In this document: positions 41,533 through 41,645 of the stretch, one piece after another
Layout of the letters: every line of letters begins with the position of its first letter
Position numbering within the stretch: the stretch's first letter is position 1
Assembly: GCA_021738245.1 (NCBI GenBank)
Contig: JAIPCJ010000019.1
Coordinates: forward strand, 1-41,645
Reading direction: 5' to 3'
Source: Methylotenera sp.
Lineage (GTDB): Bacteria; Pseudomonadota; Gammaproteobacteria; Burkholderiales; Burkholderiaceae_C
DNA length: 41,645 nt
Position numbers and translations under genes: made by a program
Notes under the pieces: model-generated
Seen by the model: the letters and a program-made list of their open reading frames with translations, nothing else
What the model was told of the DNA's origin: nothing
Databases searched by the model: none

Positions 41533-41556
41533 CGACCGCGGGGGGCCGTGCGGTCG
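41533..41556. terminator. Hairpin between the Sel1 gene and the LysR gene
   Basis: CGACCGC (41533-41539) and GCGGTCG (41550-41556) form a perfect 7-bp stem around a 10-nt G-rich loop, immediately after the Sel1 stop. No T-run follows, so it is a possible terminator or 3'-end protector. Confidence 0.35.
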
Positions 41557-41569
41557 CTAGGATGCCCGC

Positions 41570-41645
41570 ATGCCGCCGCGCCCCATCCGCCTGCCCTCGC
41601 TGGACGCCCTGCTTGCCTTCGAGGCGGTGGCGCGCGCCGGCAGCT
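41570..41645 (+). CDS. LysR-family regulator, N-terminal fragment (truncated by window end)
   Basis: The last 76 bases encode MPPRPIRLPSLDALLAFEAV followed by ARAGS, the first helix of a LysR-type winged helix domain in the GcvA-like group (LPSLDALLAFEAVARAGS is the usual pattern). The frame is open to the edge. The ATG at 41570 is the only sensible start. Nothing can be said about its ligand or targets. Confidence 0.75.
   Translation, partial: MPPRPIRLPSLDALLAFEAVARAGS

Overview
The window is a high-GC, gene-dense chromosomal segment from a betaproteobacterium, most likely order Burkholderiales and probably the Rubrivivax/Leptothrix/Roseateles (Sphaerotilaceae) group. This rests on strong GC bias at third codon positions, GTG and TTG starts, the order alaA-hom-thrC-moeA-moaD together with moaE-crcB-clpB, a periplasmic HiPIP and a PEP-CTERM protein. 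No rRNA, tRNA, insertion sequence, prophage or CRISPR array was seen. No gene-free stretch exceeds 300 bases.

Layout. 1-3.6 kb: a truncated periplasmic solute-binding protein, then NAD synthesis genes (nadA rightward, nadB leftward) flanking a ComFB-family gene and a 28-residue membrane peptide whose ribosome binding site lies in a perfect hairpin. 3.7-8.7 kb: an exported S9 peptidase, a sterol-desaturase-family membrane oxygenase, and a divergent AraC regulator translationally coupled to a DUF2804 gene, with a 21-bp tandem repeat between the divergent genes. 8.8-12.3 kb (leftward): moaE-crcB-clpB, with a near-consensus sigma-32 promoter in front of clpB. 12.4-21.6 kb: a rightward block of SPFH/SHOCT protein, double-DUF4178 zinc-ribbon membrane protein, DUF350, M48 peptidase, YciI-like protein, Tat-type beta-propeller, membrane spermidine synthase and FAD oxidoreductase lipoprotein, meeting speD tail to tail. 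21.6-27.1 kb (leftward): alaA-hom-thrC-moeA-moaD-speD. 27.2-30.4 kb (rightward): a Mth938-like protein, bcp with a structured leader, PIN-PhoH and HiPIP. 30.4-32.6 kb (leftward): a patatin lipoprotein and a PEP-CTERM protein. 32.8-41.6 kb: dinB, a flavin reductase, a Tat amidase, DUF2237 (leftward), a RecB-like nuclease/XPD-like helicase fusion, a DUF6249-ECF sigma-membrane protein operon, a Sel1 protein and the first codons of a LysR regulator.

The most interesting region is 12.4-21.6 kb. SPFH/YdjI-type proteins, DUF4178, DUF350 and aminopropyltransferases are associated with PspA-type envelope-stress loci in other bacteria (B. subtilis ydjFGHI, E. coli yjfIJKL-yjfC). Here they form one locus with SpeD, an FAD amine-oxidase-like lipoprotein, a Tat propeller and an M48 protease, set between moaE and moaD. 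The last three genes overlap by 4 and 1 nt, two of them carry Tat-like signals, and charge distribution in the seven-helix aminopropyltransferase suggests an outward-facing catalytic domain. This points to a predicted envelope-associated polyamine modification and oxidation module. That function is inference and no homology search was run.
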